In this document: in pieces, positions 7,929-14,783 of the stretch
Layout of the letters: every line of letters begins with the position of its first letter
Numbering within the stretch: position 1 is the stretch's first letter
NCBI GenBank assembly: GCA_913775525.1
Contig: CAJYLH010000011.1
Coordinates: 1-37,098, forward strand
Origin: an uncultured Chryseobacterium sp.
GTDB lineage: Bacteria > Bacteroidota > Bacteroidia > Flavobacteriales > Weeksellaceae
Direction of reading: 5' to 3'
DNA length: 37,098 nucleotides
The notes under the pieces: model-generated
Seen by the model: the letters and a program-made list of their open reading frames with translations, nothing else
What the model was told of the DNA's origin: nothing
Database searches by the model: none
Program-made: the position numbers and the translations under genes

Positions 7929-9077
7929 TTATTTATCCTTGCCGGACTCCCTTTTCTCCCTCCGTATTTCAGCAAACCTTTTTTCAGAATGGATGCTGCT
8001 TTCTGCCTCCGCAGTATCTTCCTGGGCTTTTGAGGCATACGCAAACATCTGTGCTTCATACGCCTGTATGGCGGCATCAATGCTTGTACATGATTTGCTC
8101 AGCAGGTTTTCCGACAGGTATAATGCATCCAGCAGGCCGATGTTCACTCCAATTCCTGAAAACGGCGGCATCACATGCGCGGCATCGCCGATCAGCGTGA
8201 TGTTATAGTGCGGCTTCCATTTTTCCGGTCGCAGGCGGCGCATCGGCAGCAAGGTATATTCATCCGTCGCCGAAAACAATTGCCTGTACGCCGGGTTCCA
8301 GTCGGCAAACAGCTGGTCCAGATAGGCACTCACTGCTTTTTTATCGGTAAAATCCAGTCCGCATTCCCTGATCCACTGTTCCGGCCGGCGGAAAGAGATG
8401 TAGTAATTCAGCGCTCCGTTTGCTTTCGTCTGGGAAAAGACAAACATCTGCTCTGCAATGGCTGCCATATTTCCCTGTCCGCATAGTTGTTTAAAATCCG
8501 AGCAATGAAGATCAGGCTGCATCACTTCACCCTGGATCACTATCGTTCCCGTATATTCGGGATGGGCATCGGTAACCAGTTTCCGGACGTTGCTCATGCC
8601 GCCGTTCGCACCTACCACCATATCGGCAGCGACTGTATTCCCGCTTTCAAAATGCAGCAGAAAAGTTCCGTCCTGCTGTTGTTCCAGGGAGGTTAGTTTA
8701 CTGCCCCAGACTACCGTACCCGGATCCAAGTGTTCAAGAAGCATGGTCCGCAGATCGTTGCGGTCGATTTCCGGACGGTCGTACAGATGGCCTTCTGCCG
8801 GGTCATCTTCCTCCAGCAAAGTACCGTCCTGACCGGTCGAGCGTTCTGGTGTCGGCCTCGAATACCGGTAAAACTCATCTAAAAGCCCGGCCTTTTCCAG
8901 GGCTAACTGGCCGTAATCGTGATGGATGTCCAGGGTGCCGCCTTTGATCCGAGTGTGCTGGTTTCTATCCCGCTCATACACATGGACTTCCACCCCGGAT
9001 TGCTGCAATAATTTTGCAAAGGTTAAGCCTACCGGACCTGCTCCGATAACGGCTACCTTTTTATCTTGTAGTACCAT
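7929..9077 (-). CDS. TetX-like FAD-dependent monooxygenase
   Basis: A 382-residue class A flavin monooxygenase. The FAD fingerprint GAGPVG (residues 12-17), the R-x-x-G-G-T-L-D stretch (43-50), the DG-type motif around 154-164 (VVGANGGMSNVRK) and the GD motif LIGDAAHVMPPFSGIGVN (295-312) are all present and follow the tetracycline-inactivating enzyme TetX through the whole length. Of the residues that contact tetracycline in TetX, the Gln of the xQPDL segment is kept (187), but the His of GALHFG is Asn (224), the adjacent Gly is Tyr (226), the Arg after QLC is replaced, and GQG is GIG. So the substrate may differ. It is preceded by an AraC gene 25 bases upstream on the same strand, its likely regulator. 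Confidence 0.88.
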   Translation of the reverse strand: MVLQDKKVAVIGAGPVGLTFAKLLQQSGVEVHVYERDRNQHTRIKGGTLDIHHDYGQLALEKAGLLDEFYRYSRPTPERSTGQDGTLLEEDDPAEGHLYDRPEIDRNDLRTMLLEHLDPGTVVWGSKLTSLEQQQDGTFLLHFESGNTVAADMVVGANGGMSNVRKLVTDAHPEYTGTIVIQGEVMQPDLHCSDFKQLCGQGNMAAIAEQMFVFSQTKANGALNYYISFRRPEQWIRECGLDFTDKKAVSAYLDQLFADWNPAYRQLFSATDEYTLLPMRRLRPEKWKPHYNITLIGDAAHVMPPFSGIGVNIGLLDALYLSENLLSKSCTSIDAAIQAYEAQMFAYASKAQEDTAEAESSIHSEKRFAEIRREKRESGKDK

Positions 9078-9102
9078 AACCTCTATTTTAGTTAGGGCAA
9101 AA

Positions 9103-9849
9103 TTATTTCAGATGGCGTCCCGAAAATTGAATAAATCGGTCATTTTCGTTTTTCGACAGCTCTTTGGGAGAGACCCCCGATAATTTCTTCACTTCCCGGA
9201 TAAAATGCGCCTGGTCCGAAAAGTTCTGTTCCGGATATAGCCTCCCCTCTTTCAGCTGCCGGTAAGAAGACCTGAAACGCAAAAAAGTGCCGTATGATTT
9301 AAGCGAAACACCGAACTGCCGGTTGAAATACCGGTTGATCTGCCGGCTGCTCCAGCCCGTTTGCTCCGAAATTTCCGAAACCAAAACCGCACCGTTGGAT
9401 GCGTACAGGAGTTCAAACAGCTTTTTCTTTTTGGGATCGATCCCCTCCGGGATCAGCTGCCTGATCTTTTGCGTTGCCTTTTCTATCAGGCGTGCGGTAT
9501 CATACAAGTCGTCTTCACAGAATCCCCAGAAATCCTGAGGCAACGCCTGTGCCGAATCCACAATACCTGCAACGGGCTGCCCGAGAATGTATTCCGAAGC
9601 CATTAATTTAAAGCTGATCCCGAACATCCTGGTCACCGGCATTTCTATATCGGCTTCAAACCGGGTTCCCAGCCCAACCAGGGAAACCTCAAATGCACGG
9701 CCTTCCTCCTTCGATATGATCAGTTCAAAAAAAGCATCCGGAACAACCGTAACCGTAGTTCCCTCCACTGCATTTTCCACCGTCCAGTAACAGCTGACAA
9801 AATCGCTGATATCCGGATCGGGCTGATAATAGGTGGCGGTAAAGCTCAT
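9103..9849 (-). CDS. AraC-family transcriptional regulator
   Basis: A 248-residue regulator. The N-terminal ~130 residues (YYQPDPDISDFVSCYWTVEN...VVPDAFFELIIS) match the DUF6597-type sensory domain often found in Bacteroidota AraC proteins; the C-terminal part (about 150-240) carries the two helix-turn-helix units, with VSEISEQTGWSSRQINRYFNRQFGVSLKSY and FSDQAHFIREVKKLSGVSPKEL. It is transcribed just ahead of the TetX-like monooxygenase (25-base gap), so it probably controls that gene and itself in response to an unknown small molecule. Confidence 0.9.
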   Translation of the reverse strand: MSFTATYYQPDPDISDFVSCYWTVENAVEGTTVTVVPDAFFELIISKEEGRAFEVSLVGLGTRFEADIEMPVTRMFGISFKLMASEYILGQPVAGIVDSAQALPQDFWGFCEDDLYDTARLIEKATQKIRQLIPEGIDPKKKKLFELLYASNGAVLVSEISEQTGWSSRQINRYFNRQFGVSLKSYGTFLRFRSSYRQLKEGRLYPEQNFSDQAHFIREVKKLSGVSPKELSKNENDRFIQFSGRHLK

Positions 9850-9961
9850 AATGGATCTTTAAATGGGGCTGTAAAAATAAGCAATTCTAGTCTACCGCTA
9901 CTCTGAAACCTGCTTCATAAAAAATTGCTCCGGAAGGACTTGGCGGGAATGAGCCGATGGG

Positions 9962-10103
9962 GATGAATACGGACAGACCTATGACGTACTAAAGCGACAA
10001 CGCGTTTACCGAGCCGATTTTACCATGCATGGGGAAATATTTTGATGGGGATTATGCGGAAGTGAGAGTTTTATTTTGGTGGGATGATTACAAGATTGTT
10101 TGA
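9962..10103 (+). pseudogene. Frameshifted 3' remnant of an unknown gene
   Basis: On the plus strand one frame reads DEYGQTYDVLKRQRVYRADF-TMHGEIF and meets TGA at 10043-10045; one base further on, another frame reads FDGDYAEVRVLFWWDDYKIV and stops at 10101-10103. The two pieces read as one continuous protein C-terminus broken by a one-base shift near 10041-10044. No start or upstream part is present. I do not recognise the family. It lies exactly where the GC-balanced DNA gives way to the AT-rich island. Confidence 0.5.
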
Positions 10104-10226
10104 GATATTTTAAAATTTTATGTAAAACTTGAGATATATAATTTTTAGACAAATAGTACAAATGTAATTTTGACTAGATTGACGTATATCAATTATCAAT
10201 CTATCTTTAACATTAGATTCTACTAT

Positions 10227-12323
10227 CTACAGGCTTCTATAATTACATAATTCATCAAGTGTAAGTTGTTGTTTTTTGAACAACTCTTGGAATTCAGATT
10301 TTGTTATTCTAATTCTTATATTCCCAAATTTATCATAAGGATGAGCTTCAGTCTTTTGGTTTCTTTTCTCATTAATCTCTATCCAATGTTTATTACACAA
10401 AGGAAGTTGATTGTCAATTAGGTTTGCATTGAGATTAACACCATAATCTGTAGCTACTTTTATGATATTTAGTCTATTACAAATTTTATCAAATACTAAG
10501 TTGTTGAAAGTATTTAAGTTTAATAAAGATTTTGATGGATCATTAATTACTGACTTAATAAAAAGAAGAAAGGACATTCGCAATTCTTCGTATTCAGCAT
10601 CGTCATGCCAAATATTTCTATTAAAGAATGTTTCTGGAGTTTCAATTTTCCATTCATTTTTAAGAGTATGGACAATTATGTCTATTGGTTGCTTAATAAA
10701 TATGTATTTAATGAACTGGTTCTGTTCCTTTGTAATCTTAAAATTAAATAAATTTAAAGAATTGCTAAACAACAAATTCAATCCTTGGAGAGATAACATA
10801 CTATTTGAACTTTCAAGAAGTCGTGAAGCAAATATCTTTCTATACGATTTATCTGTCGAAATTGCATATTTGTAATTATTAAGTTCTCTTTGGATAAAAT
10901 AGTTTTCTGTTGAATTATCAGTTAATAATAATTCTTTTTTTTCATTAGCAAATAGCCAACCAACCATATAATAATTAACTAACCAATGTCTATGTTTTTC
11001 AAAAGTATAGAATTGATAAATTTTTTCATCGAATGGAAACTCTGGAAAGTATTTGAAACAAAGAGCAACAATATGACTAAATAATATATTTTCATCAGAA
11101 AGAATATTTTTCACAAATTGCTTAACGGCAATATCAGTGGAAAAGTGACTTTTTAAATAGAATAAAACACCTTCAAAATGTGTCAATATTAAATTATATT
11201 TCTCCAATAGCAATATCTTAATTTGTTCATCAGCGTTTAACTTATAGAGTGAAAAACCAATTACAGTTTTGTCCAAAAATCGCTCAGTAGAATTTTCATT
11301 AAAACAATTTAAGAATCTTTTTTTCAACTGCTTATGTGTCTTAGATTTTAGTCTTTTTGATACCTTCCCTTTTGTTTCTTCTTTGTATTCTTTTATAATA
11401 TCTGAGAATTTACTATTCTGAATTTTAAGCTCAGTATCAATATCCTCCACTTTTTTTATTAGAATTTTGCTTCCTTGTGGAATTAAGCCTATATCTCTTG
11501 AAATTAAATCAAGAGCTGCAATGAGTTTTTGAGAAGTCAAGTAATCTTTTGTAAGTATTCTGATATCATCAACATATCTCAAATACTTGTATTCTAATTT
11601 TTTAGTTGTTCGCTTTATTTCGCTATCAATATAGAAAAGATATAAATCTGCTAAGAATGGTGAACTTATAGGACCTTGTGGTATTCCATGTTTACTTTTG
11701 AAAGTCTTATGATTAGAGTCAGCGGTCCACGTTTCTAAACATTTTGATAAGAGTTCTAGCAATTCATCTTCTATGTTATAATTACTTTTAAGAAGTTCAC
11801 AAAGAATATTATGGTCAATAGTATCAAAAAATGACGCAATGTCAAATTCGCTTAAATAAATATACCCATTGACAAAATATTCTTTTGAGATTTCATTAAA
11901 TCGTTTCCATTTGCGCTTCCAAGATTTAAAAAAAAACTTTTGATTTACACCTTTGGCTGTTGATTTATTAATTACATTACCAAAAATTACCTTGCCGTAA
12001 TATGGAGAAATAGTGTCATATGCAGTATCTGCTATAATATTAACTATTGCTTGATAAACTAGCAAATCTATAAATGTCAACATTGATAGAGGCCTGACAA
12101 GATTATCTTTTTTAGGAATAAAAATTTTATGACATTTTTCTGGCTGATAAATACCTTGTCTGATATTTGTTATTACTGTCTCAATATTTTCATCAAGGTA
12201 TAAACCAAATATTCTGAGATCTTCATAATAAATACTCTTATATAAATTTCTTGATGCTGTTTTAAGTCTTTCATACGCGAGTTTAAAATTTTCTGACATC
12301 AAAAAACTATCGTACTGTATCAT
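10227..12323 (-). CDS. Unknown-group/Abi-type reverse transcriptase, candidate defence RT
   Basis: A 698-residue protein (from the ATG at 12321-12323; a TTG two codons earlier is possible). The N-terminal ~330 residues are a reverse transcriptase: RPLSMLTFIDLLVYQAI (motif 1 region), the catalytic FDIASFFDTIDH (Asp near 161), HGIPQGPISSPFLADLY, and the active-site YVDD (250-253) in LRYVDDIRIL. The remaining ~360 residues are Lys/Phe/Leu-rich, predicted helical, and lack maturase, endonuclease or integrase motifs, so it is not a group II intron or retroelement of the usual kind. RTs with such helical extensions belong to the unknown-group (UG)/AbiA/AbiK/DRT class, many of which defend against phage. 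I cannot assign a UG number. Codon use is far more AT-rich than in genes on either side. Confidence 0.88.
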   Translation of the reverse strand: MIQYDSFLMSENFKLAYERLKTASRNLYKSIYYEDLRIFGLYLDENIETVITNIRQGIYQPEKCHKIFIPKKDNLVRPLSMLTFIDLLVYQAIVNIIADTAYDTISPYYGKVIFGNVINKSTAKGVNQKFFFKSWKRKWKRFNEISKEYFVNGYIYLSEFDIASFFDTIDHNILCELLKSNYNIEDELLELLSKCLETWTADSNHKTFKSKHGIPQGPISSPFLADLYLFYIDSEIKRTTKKLEYKYLRYVDDIRILTKDYLTSQKLIAALDLISRDIGLIPQGSKILIKKVEDIDTELKIQNSKFSDIIKEYKEETKGKVSKRLKSKTHKQLKKRFLNCFNENSTERFLDKTVIGFSLYKLNADEQIKILLLEKYNLILTHFEGVLFYLKSHFSTDIAVKQFVKNILSDENILFSHIVALCFKYFPEFPFDEKIYQFYTFEKHRHWLVNYYMVGWLFANEKKELLLTDNSTENYFIQRELNNYKYAISTDKSYRKIFASRLLESSNSMLSLQGLNLLFSNSLNLFNFKITKEQNQFIKYIFIKQPIDIIVHTLKNEWKIETPETFFNRNIWHDDAEYEELRMSFLLFIKSVINDPSKSLLNLNTFNNLVFDKICNRLNIIKVATDYGVNLNANLIDNQLPLCNKHWIEINEKRNQKTEAHPYDKFGNIRIRITKSEFQELFKKQQLTLDELCNYRSL

Positions 12324-12357
12324 AATCAACTTTTTTTAATTGAGCAATAAATATCAT
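12307..12357 (-). CDS. Short leader ORF with strong Shine-Dalgarno, overlapping the RT start
   Basis: A 16-codon frame (MIFIAQLKKVDYDTVR) starting at 12357. It is preceded by a perfect AGGAGGTG (complement of 12364-12371) six bases before its ATG, which is unusual for a phylum that rarely uses Shine-Dalgarno. Its stop lies 14-16 bases inside the RT gene in another frame, so termination would release ribosomes right at the RT start, which has no such signal of its own. This arrangement suggests translational coupling or attenuation. Whether the peptide itself matters is unknown. Confidence 0.5.
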   Translation of the reverse strand: MIFIAQLKKVDYDTVR

Positions 12358-12422
12358 TGTCTTCACCTCCTAATATTTCACTTGTTTTGAAATTATTTTT
12401 TTTAATCATCAGATAACGTAAT

Positions 12423-12860
12423 TTAATAATGATTTTGTAACCTTTTAATTTCATCTAAAGTTGATTTTAATAGAGATGGAACTTTCTTATTAATTAATTC
12501 CAGATAAGATATTTTTGATGCATTAAAAGTATCTATTACAATACAATATTCTTCTGAAATTTTATACTGATCTAAATAATGTTTGTTTAAAAATTCATAC
12601 AATACCTCACAAAAAATACCAAGATTAGCTTTTGTAAAACCACCGAGTTGTGGAACTAGTAACAATGATCCAATAAAATCCTTTCCGTCTTGTTCAAAAT
12701 GATATACTAAATCAGGATTAATATAAATGGGAAAATTCTGTATTGTAATTACTTTTATAGATTTATGAGTTGTCTCAAACTTGATTATATTTGTTGGTCT
12801 TAGAGTTAAAATATCAAATTCTTTAAAACTTTTTAATATATCCAAATTTCTTTGATACAT
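12423..12860 (-). CDS. Unknown 145-residue partner of the RT
   Basis: I do not recognise this protein. It is soluble, acidic-basic mixed, with alternating beta-type segments (KVITIQNFPIYINPDLVYHF, DFIGSLLLVPQLGGF) and C-terminal helices (LGIFCEVLYEFLNKHYLDQY, VPSLLKSTLDEIKRLQNHY). The ATG has a moderate AAAAGGA signal eight bases upstream. The frame stays open without a stop for about 50 codons further upstream, into the slippery run of the membrane-protein gene, so a longer fusion form is possible. It is followed after 99 bases by the RT gene on the same strand and shares its AT-rich composition, so it is a candidate accessory component of the RT system. Confidence 0.65.
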   Translation of the reverse strand: MYQRNLDILKSFKEFDILTLRPTNIIKFETTHKSIKVITIQNFPIYINPDLVYHFEQDGKDFIGSLLLVPQLGGFTKANLGIFCEVLYEFLNKHYLDQYKISEEYCIVIDTFNASKISYLELINKKVPSLLKSTLDEIKRLQNHY

Positions 12861-12934
12861 AATTTGGTCCTTTTCAATATCAGTATTTTTTTGTCTATCT
12901 GATACATCTTTAATCTTCTTATCATAATATTCAT

Positions 12935-13123
12935 CTATACCATATTTAAAAGTATTATAAATACAACTATTACTAATACTCCAATAATTCCCACCACCAC
13001 TTTTCTCATCCTCTTTTTTTTTTTTTCCTTTCTTGTTTTGAGTTTTAATGCAAAGTTTAGTTTTGATTTTTCAGAGCCCTTTGTTCTAAATTCAACTAAT
13101 TCCTTAATTCTTATTTTCTCCAT
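12935..13123 (-). CDS. Small tail-anchored membrane protein
   Basis: A 62-residue protein: a Lys/Arg-rich soluble N-terminus (1-40), including a Lys4 stretch, then one hydrophobic helix (about 43-60, VVVGIIGVLVIVVFIILL) at the very C-terminus, i.e. tail-anchored topology. The Lys stretch is encoded in a 13-A homopolymer (complement of 13014-13026) containing the slippery heptamer A-AAA-AAG in frame. No family recognised. It lies between the lipoprotein and the 145-residue gene on the same strand. It could be an effector or anchor of the RT locus, but this is only inference from position. Confidence 0.55.
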   Translation of the reverse strand: MEKIRIKELVEFRTKGSEKSKLNFALKLKTRKEKKKKRMRKVVVGIIGVLVIVVFIILLNMV

Positions 13124-13208
13124 GATGATTAGTTTTCTAAAATTTGATAATATTAAATATATTTTGCTGTAAAATTAAATTTTAGATTTCATTTTACTTA
13201 ATTTTAGA

Positions 13209-13226
13209 TTTACGGTTTTCCGTAAA
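13209..13226. repeat. Short hairpin, copy 1
   Basis: Inverted repeat TTTACGG-TTTT-CCGTAAA about 85 bases upstream of the small membrane-protein gene. A near-identical hairpin occurs at 13846-13861 upstream of the lipoprotein gene, so this may be a shared regulatory element of the island. Confidence 0.55.
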
Positions 13227-13311
13227 AACAAAAATAAAAGCCATCATAAAATCTCCATTCAGTATTTTCACTGAATTTCATATTAAACAAGTAGACTTAT
13301 CCATCTAAAAA

Positions 13312-13339
13312 ACAAAAAATCTGACATAAGCCAGATTTT
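13312..13339 (-). terminator. Terminator after the lipoprotein gene
   Basis: Stem AAAATCTG/CAGATTTT with an eight-base loop; on the minus strand it is followed by a T-rich tract (complement of the A run at 13308-13319). It lies 28 bases after the lipoprotein stop, so the lipoprotein is probably a separate unit from the genes further downstream. Confidence 0.75.
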
Positions 13340-13367
13340 AAATTCCATTCATATTTAATTAGATGCA

Positions 13368-13769
13368 TTACCTTCTTCTTGGAGCACTTCTTGTGTGTGA
13401 ACTTACACGGGTTCCATCTTTTCTAGTGTAGCCTTTTACGTGAACCGTTCCACCGCTGCTCGTACTTGGCGTGTAATGATAGGAAGGTGCTGATGTAGTA
13501 TAGCTTTTGGCTGGTGAGTAGGAACTATAAGTAGTATAACTTGGATTATAAGCCAGACCATAATAATTTCCCCATTTTATTTTTTTGTAATTTTTTTTAT
13601 TTGCCTTAGTGGAAATGTAGACTTGGGTGTCTTTAGGTATTGTAGTTACAATACTTTCATTACTACTAGCTGCATATACATTGGTATCTTCTGTTAATAG
13701 TACTGTATAGTAATTTGTACAAGAAACCATTGATACAAGAATGATTAGAAAGAAAGCGATTTTTTTCAT
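13368..13769 (-). CDS. Small lipoprotein with SH3-like region
   Basis: A 133-residue exported lipoprotein: signal peptide MKKIAFFLIILVSMVSC with the lipobox Cys at 17. Residues 20-75 (YYTVLLTEDTNVYAASSNESIVTTIPKDTQVYIS...KIKWGNYYGLAYN) resemble a bacterial SH3-like domain, followed by a Tyr/Ser/Thr/Pro-rich linker and a C-terminal VKGYTRKDGTRVSSHTRSAP motif, a short module (KGYxRKDGTxVxxHxRS) widespread in bacterial envelope proteins. It probably sits in the envelope facing peptidoglycan. Its own terminator follows. Similar small proteins often appear in mobile islands; a link to the RT is not shown. Confidence 0.75.
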   Translation of the reverse strand: MKKIAFFLIILVSMVSCTNYYTVLLTEDTNVYAASSNESIVTTIPKDTQVYISTKANKKNYKKIKWGNYYGLAYNPSYTTYSSYSPAKSYTTSAPSYHYTPSTSSGGTVHVKGYTRKDGTRVSSHTRSAPRRR

Positions 13770-13845
13770 GGATTTATTATCTATTTATAATTAAGATTTC
13801 TTCATGTTTAATAGTGCAAACTTATTTTATTATTTATTTTAAATA

Positions 13846-13861
13846 TTACGGCTTTCCGTAA
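13846..13861. repeat. Short hairpin, copy 2
   Basis: Inverted repeat TTACGG-CTTT-CCGTAA about 77 bases upstream of the lipoprotein start and just after the xre terminator; same element as at 13209-13226. Confidence 0.5.
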
Positions 13862-13864
13862 AGC

Positions 13865-13901
13865 AAAAAAGAAATCCTACTTTCGTCAGGATTTCTTTTT
13901 T
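13865..13901. terminator. Symmetrical terminator at the end of the xre gene
   Basis: Stem GAAATCCT/AGGATTTC with a nine-base loop, flanked by six A on one side and six T on the other, so it can act on both strands. It includes the xre stop codon and ends the repressor transcript ahead of the lipoprotein gene. Confidence 0.85.
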
Positions 13902-14173
13902 GCTTCAAGCTCTTTTATAAAATCGTATTTCTTTTCGCGAATCGGATCATCAGGTAAAAAATCCTTTATAGAACATCCAAGTGCTATAGCAATCAAATTC
14001 AAACTTTTAATATTGTATTTAGCCGTTTTTGATTGCGCCTCTATGTCTGAAATATAACTTGTGCTTTTTCCAATAGCCAATGATAAAGAGGTCTGGCTTA
14101 TACCTTTTTCCTCCCTGATATCTTTAATTCTTTTGATAACATACTGTTCAATTTGGTCTAGAGAATTGTGCAT
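13886..14173 (-). CDS. Xre-family HTH repressor
   Basis: A 95-residue DNA-binding protein (ATG at 14171-14173; an upstream in-frame TTG at 14197 is less likely). The helix-turn-helix is clear: IREEKGISQTSLSLAIGKSTSYISDIEAQSKTAKYNIKSLNLIAIALGCSIKDFLP, the layout of phage-type Cro/C1 and restriction-modification controller proteins. A perfect 14-base palindrome lies 37 bases upstream, between this gene and the divergent RNA gene, and is the likely operator. It probably represses itself and perhaps the RNA promoter. It is the outermost protein gene of the AT-rich island. Confidence 0.88.
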   Translation of the reverse strand: MHNSLDQIEQYVIKRIKDIREEKGISQTSLSLAIGKSTSYISDIEAQSKTAKYNIKSLNLIAIALGCSIKDFLPDDPIREKKYDFIKELEAKKKS

Positions 14174-14209
14174 AAATACAAATTGATGCAAATTCAAATA
14201 AAAAAACTA

Positions 14210-14223
14210 AGGACTATAGTCCT
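14210..14223. promoter_or_regulatory. Perfect palindrome, likely Xre operator
   Basis: AGGACTATAGTCCT is a perfect 14-base palindrome in the divergent interval between xre and the structured RNA. Size and position fit a dimeric Xre-family repressor site. Confidence 0.65.
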
Positions 14224-14245
14224 GTATTTGTAAAAATTATTATAT

Positions 14246-14277
14246 TTGCATTATAAGTTACAGTAAACGTAACTTTG
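14246..14277 (+). promoter_or_regulatory. Plus-strand promoter of the structured RNA
   Basis: A perfect Bacteroidota -7 box TAACTTTG at 14270-14277, with a TTG at 14246-14248 about 21 bases upstream as -33 element. An inverted repeat (AGTTAC/GTAACT, 14256-14274) overlaps the -7 box and could be a second operator. Predicted start of transcription is near 14284. Confidence 0.55.
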
Positions 14278-14283
14278 CGATAC

Positions 14284-14463
14284 TTCAACGATTATTATTA
14301 GAAGCTATTGCTTAGATTCTTGTACTAGAAAACTGGTAATTTTCAAACGACCACAAGATGATAAGTAGTGAAGCTCACGACCTAGGCGTGAGTTCTCTTA
14401 TCTGTGGTCAGGTATACCAGTGCCTCTAGTACGGATATGTAGAGCTCTACGCCGTTTTTATTT
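14284..14463 (+). ncRNA. Candidate structured non-coding RNA
   Basis: No protein frame fits, but a long nested fold does. Stem 14322-14329/14425-14432 (GTACTAGA/TCTAGTAC) leads across a small internal loop into 14332-14338/14415-14421 (ACTGGTA/TACCAGT), then 14349-14359/14400-14409 (GACCAC/GTGGTC plus AGAT/ATCT with one bulge), and an apical hairpin CTCACG/CGTGAG (14374-14379/14387-14392) whose loop contains the self-complementary CCTAGG. It ends in a hairpin (ACGG...CCGT around GTAGAGCTCTAC, 14431-14455) followed by TTTTTATTT, an intrinsic terminator on the plus strand. A promoter lies upstream. I know no matching RNA family. Being beside a UG-type RT, it could be that enzyme's template or cofactor RNA, as in several DRT systems; that is inference. 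Confidence 0.65.
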
Positions 14464-14783
14464 CATGCAGTCCGCTACCTCTACAGAATTTCTAAGCCAA
14501 TCCTTCTCACCGATAAAGTGTTATGTAAGTGTGAGTGTTTTTTTGGATGTACCGGACATGATATCCGTGTATGTCTTCTGCTTTCCGGTGCCCGGCGGCC
14601 AATACTTTGATCCTTTTTTGGTTACCCGGTTCTTTTCCCCGCCAAAGGGCACCTGGAAAGCGTTTTAAAAACACCAAAAACCTTGCTTTTAAGCATACCA
14701 GTAAATTAGGACAGTCAACAAACAAACTGTTCCGGGAACCTGTAGGTTCAGCCGGAACCTCATCAACACAAAAAAACATCCGT
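14464..14783. other. Leader region of the 186-residue gene
   Basis: About 320 bases without a supported gene. Composition returns to that of the host. It has a TA-C-TTTG box near 14603-14611 that could be a promoter and a strong double hairpin at 14729-14758 just before the next start codon. Confidence 0.45.
14729..14758 (+). promoter_or_regulatory. Stacked leader hairpin before the 186-residue gene
   Basis: Outer arms GTTCCGG/CCGGAAC enclose inner arms GAACCT/AGGTTC, giving a 13-pair hairpin with a two-base bulge, ending 25 bases before the ATG at 14784. There is no T tract after it, so a translational or RNA-stability role is more likely than termination. Confidence 0.5.

Noticed and set aside
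10227-12323. Group II intron or diversity-generating retroelement
   Set aside because: No maturase or endonuclease domain, no intron RNA ends, and the DGR-type motif B (GNxxSQ) and template/variable repeats are absent.
14571-14783. Longer N-terminus for the 186-residue gene
   Set aside because: The extra 71 codons cover the leader hairpin and read like translated non-coding DNA; the ATG at 14784 gives a coherent basic start.
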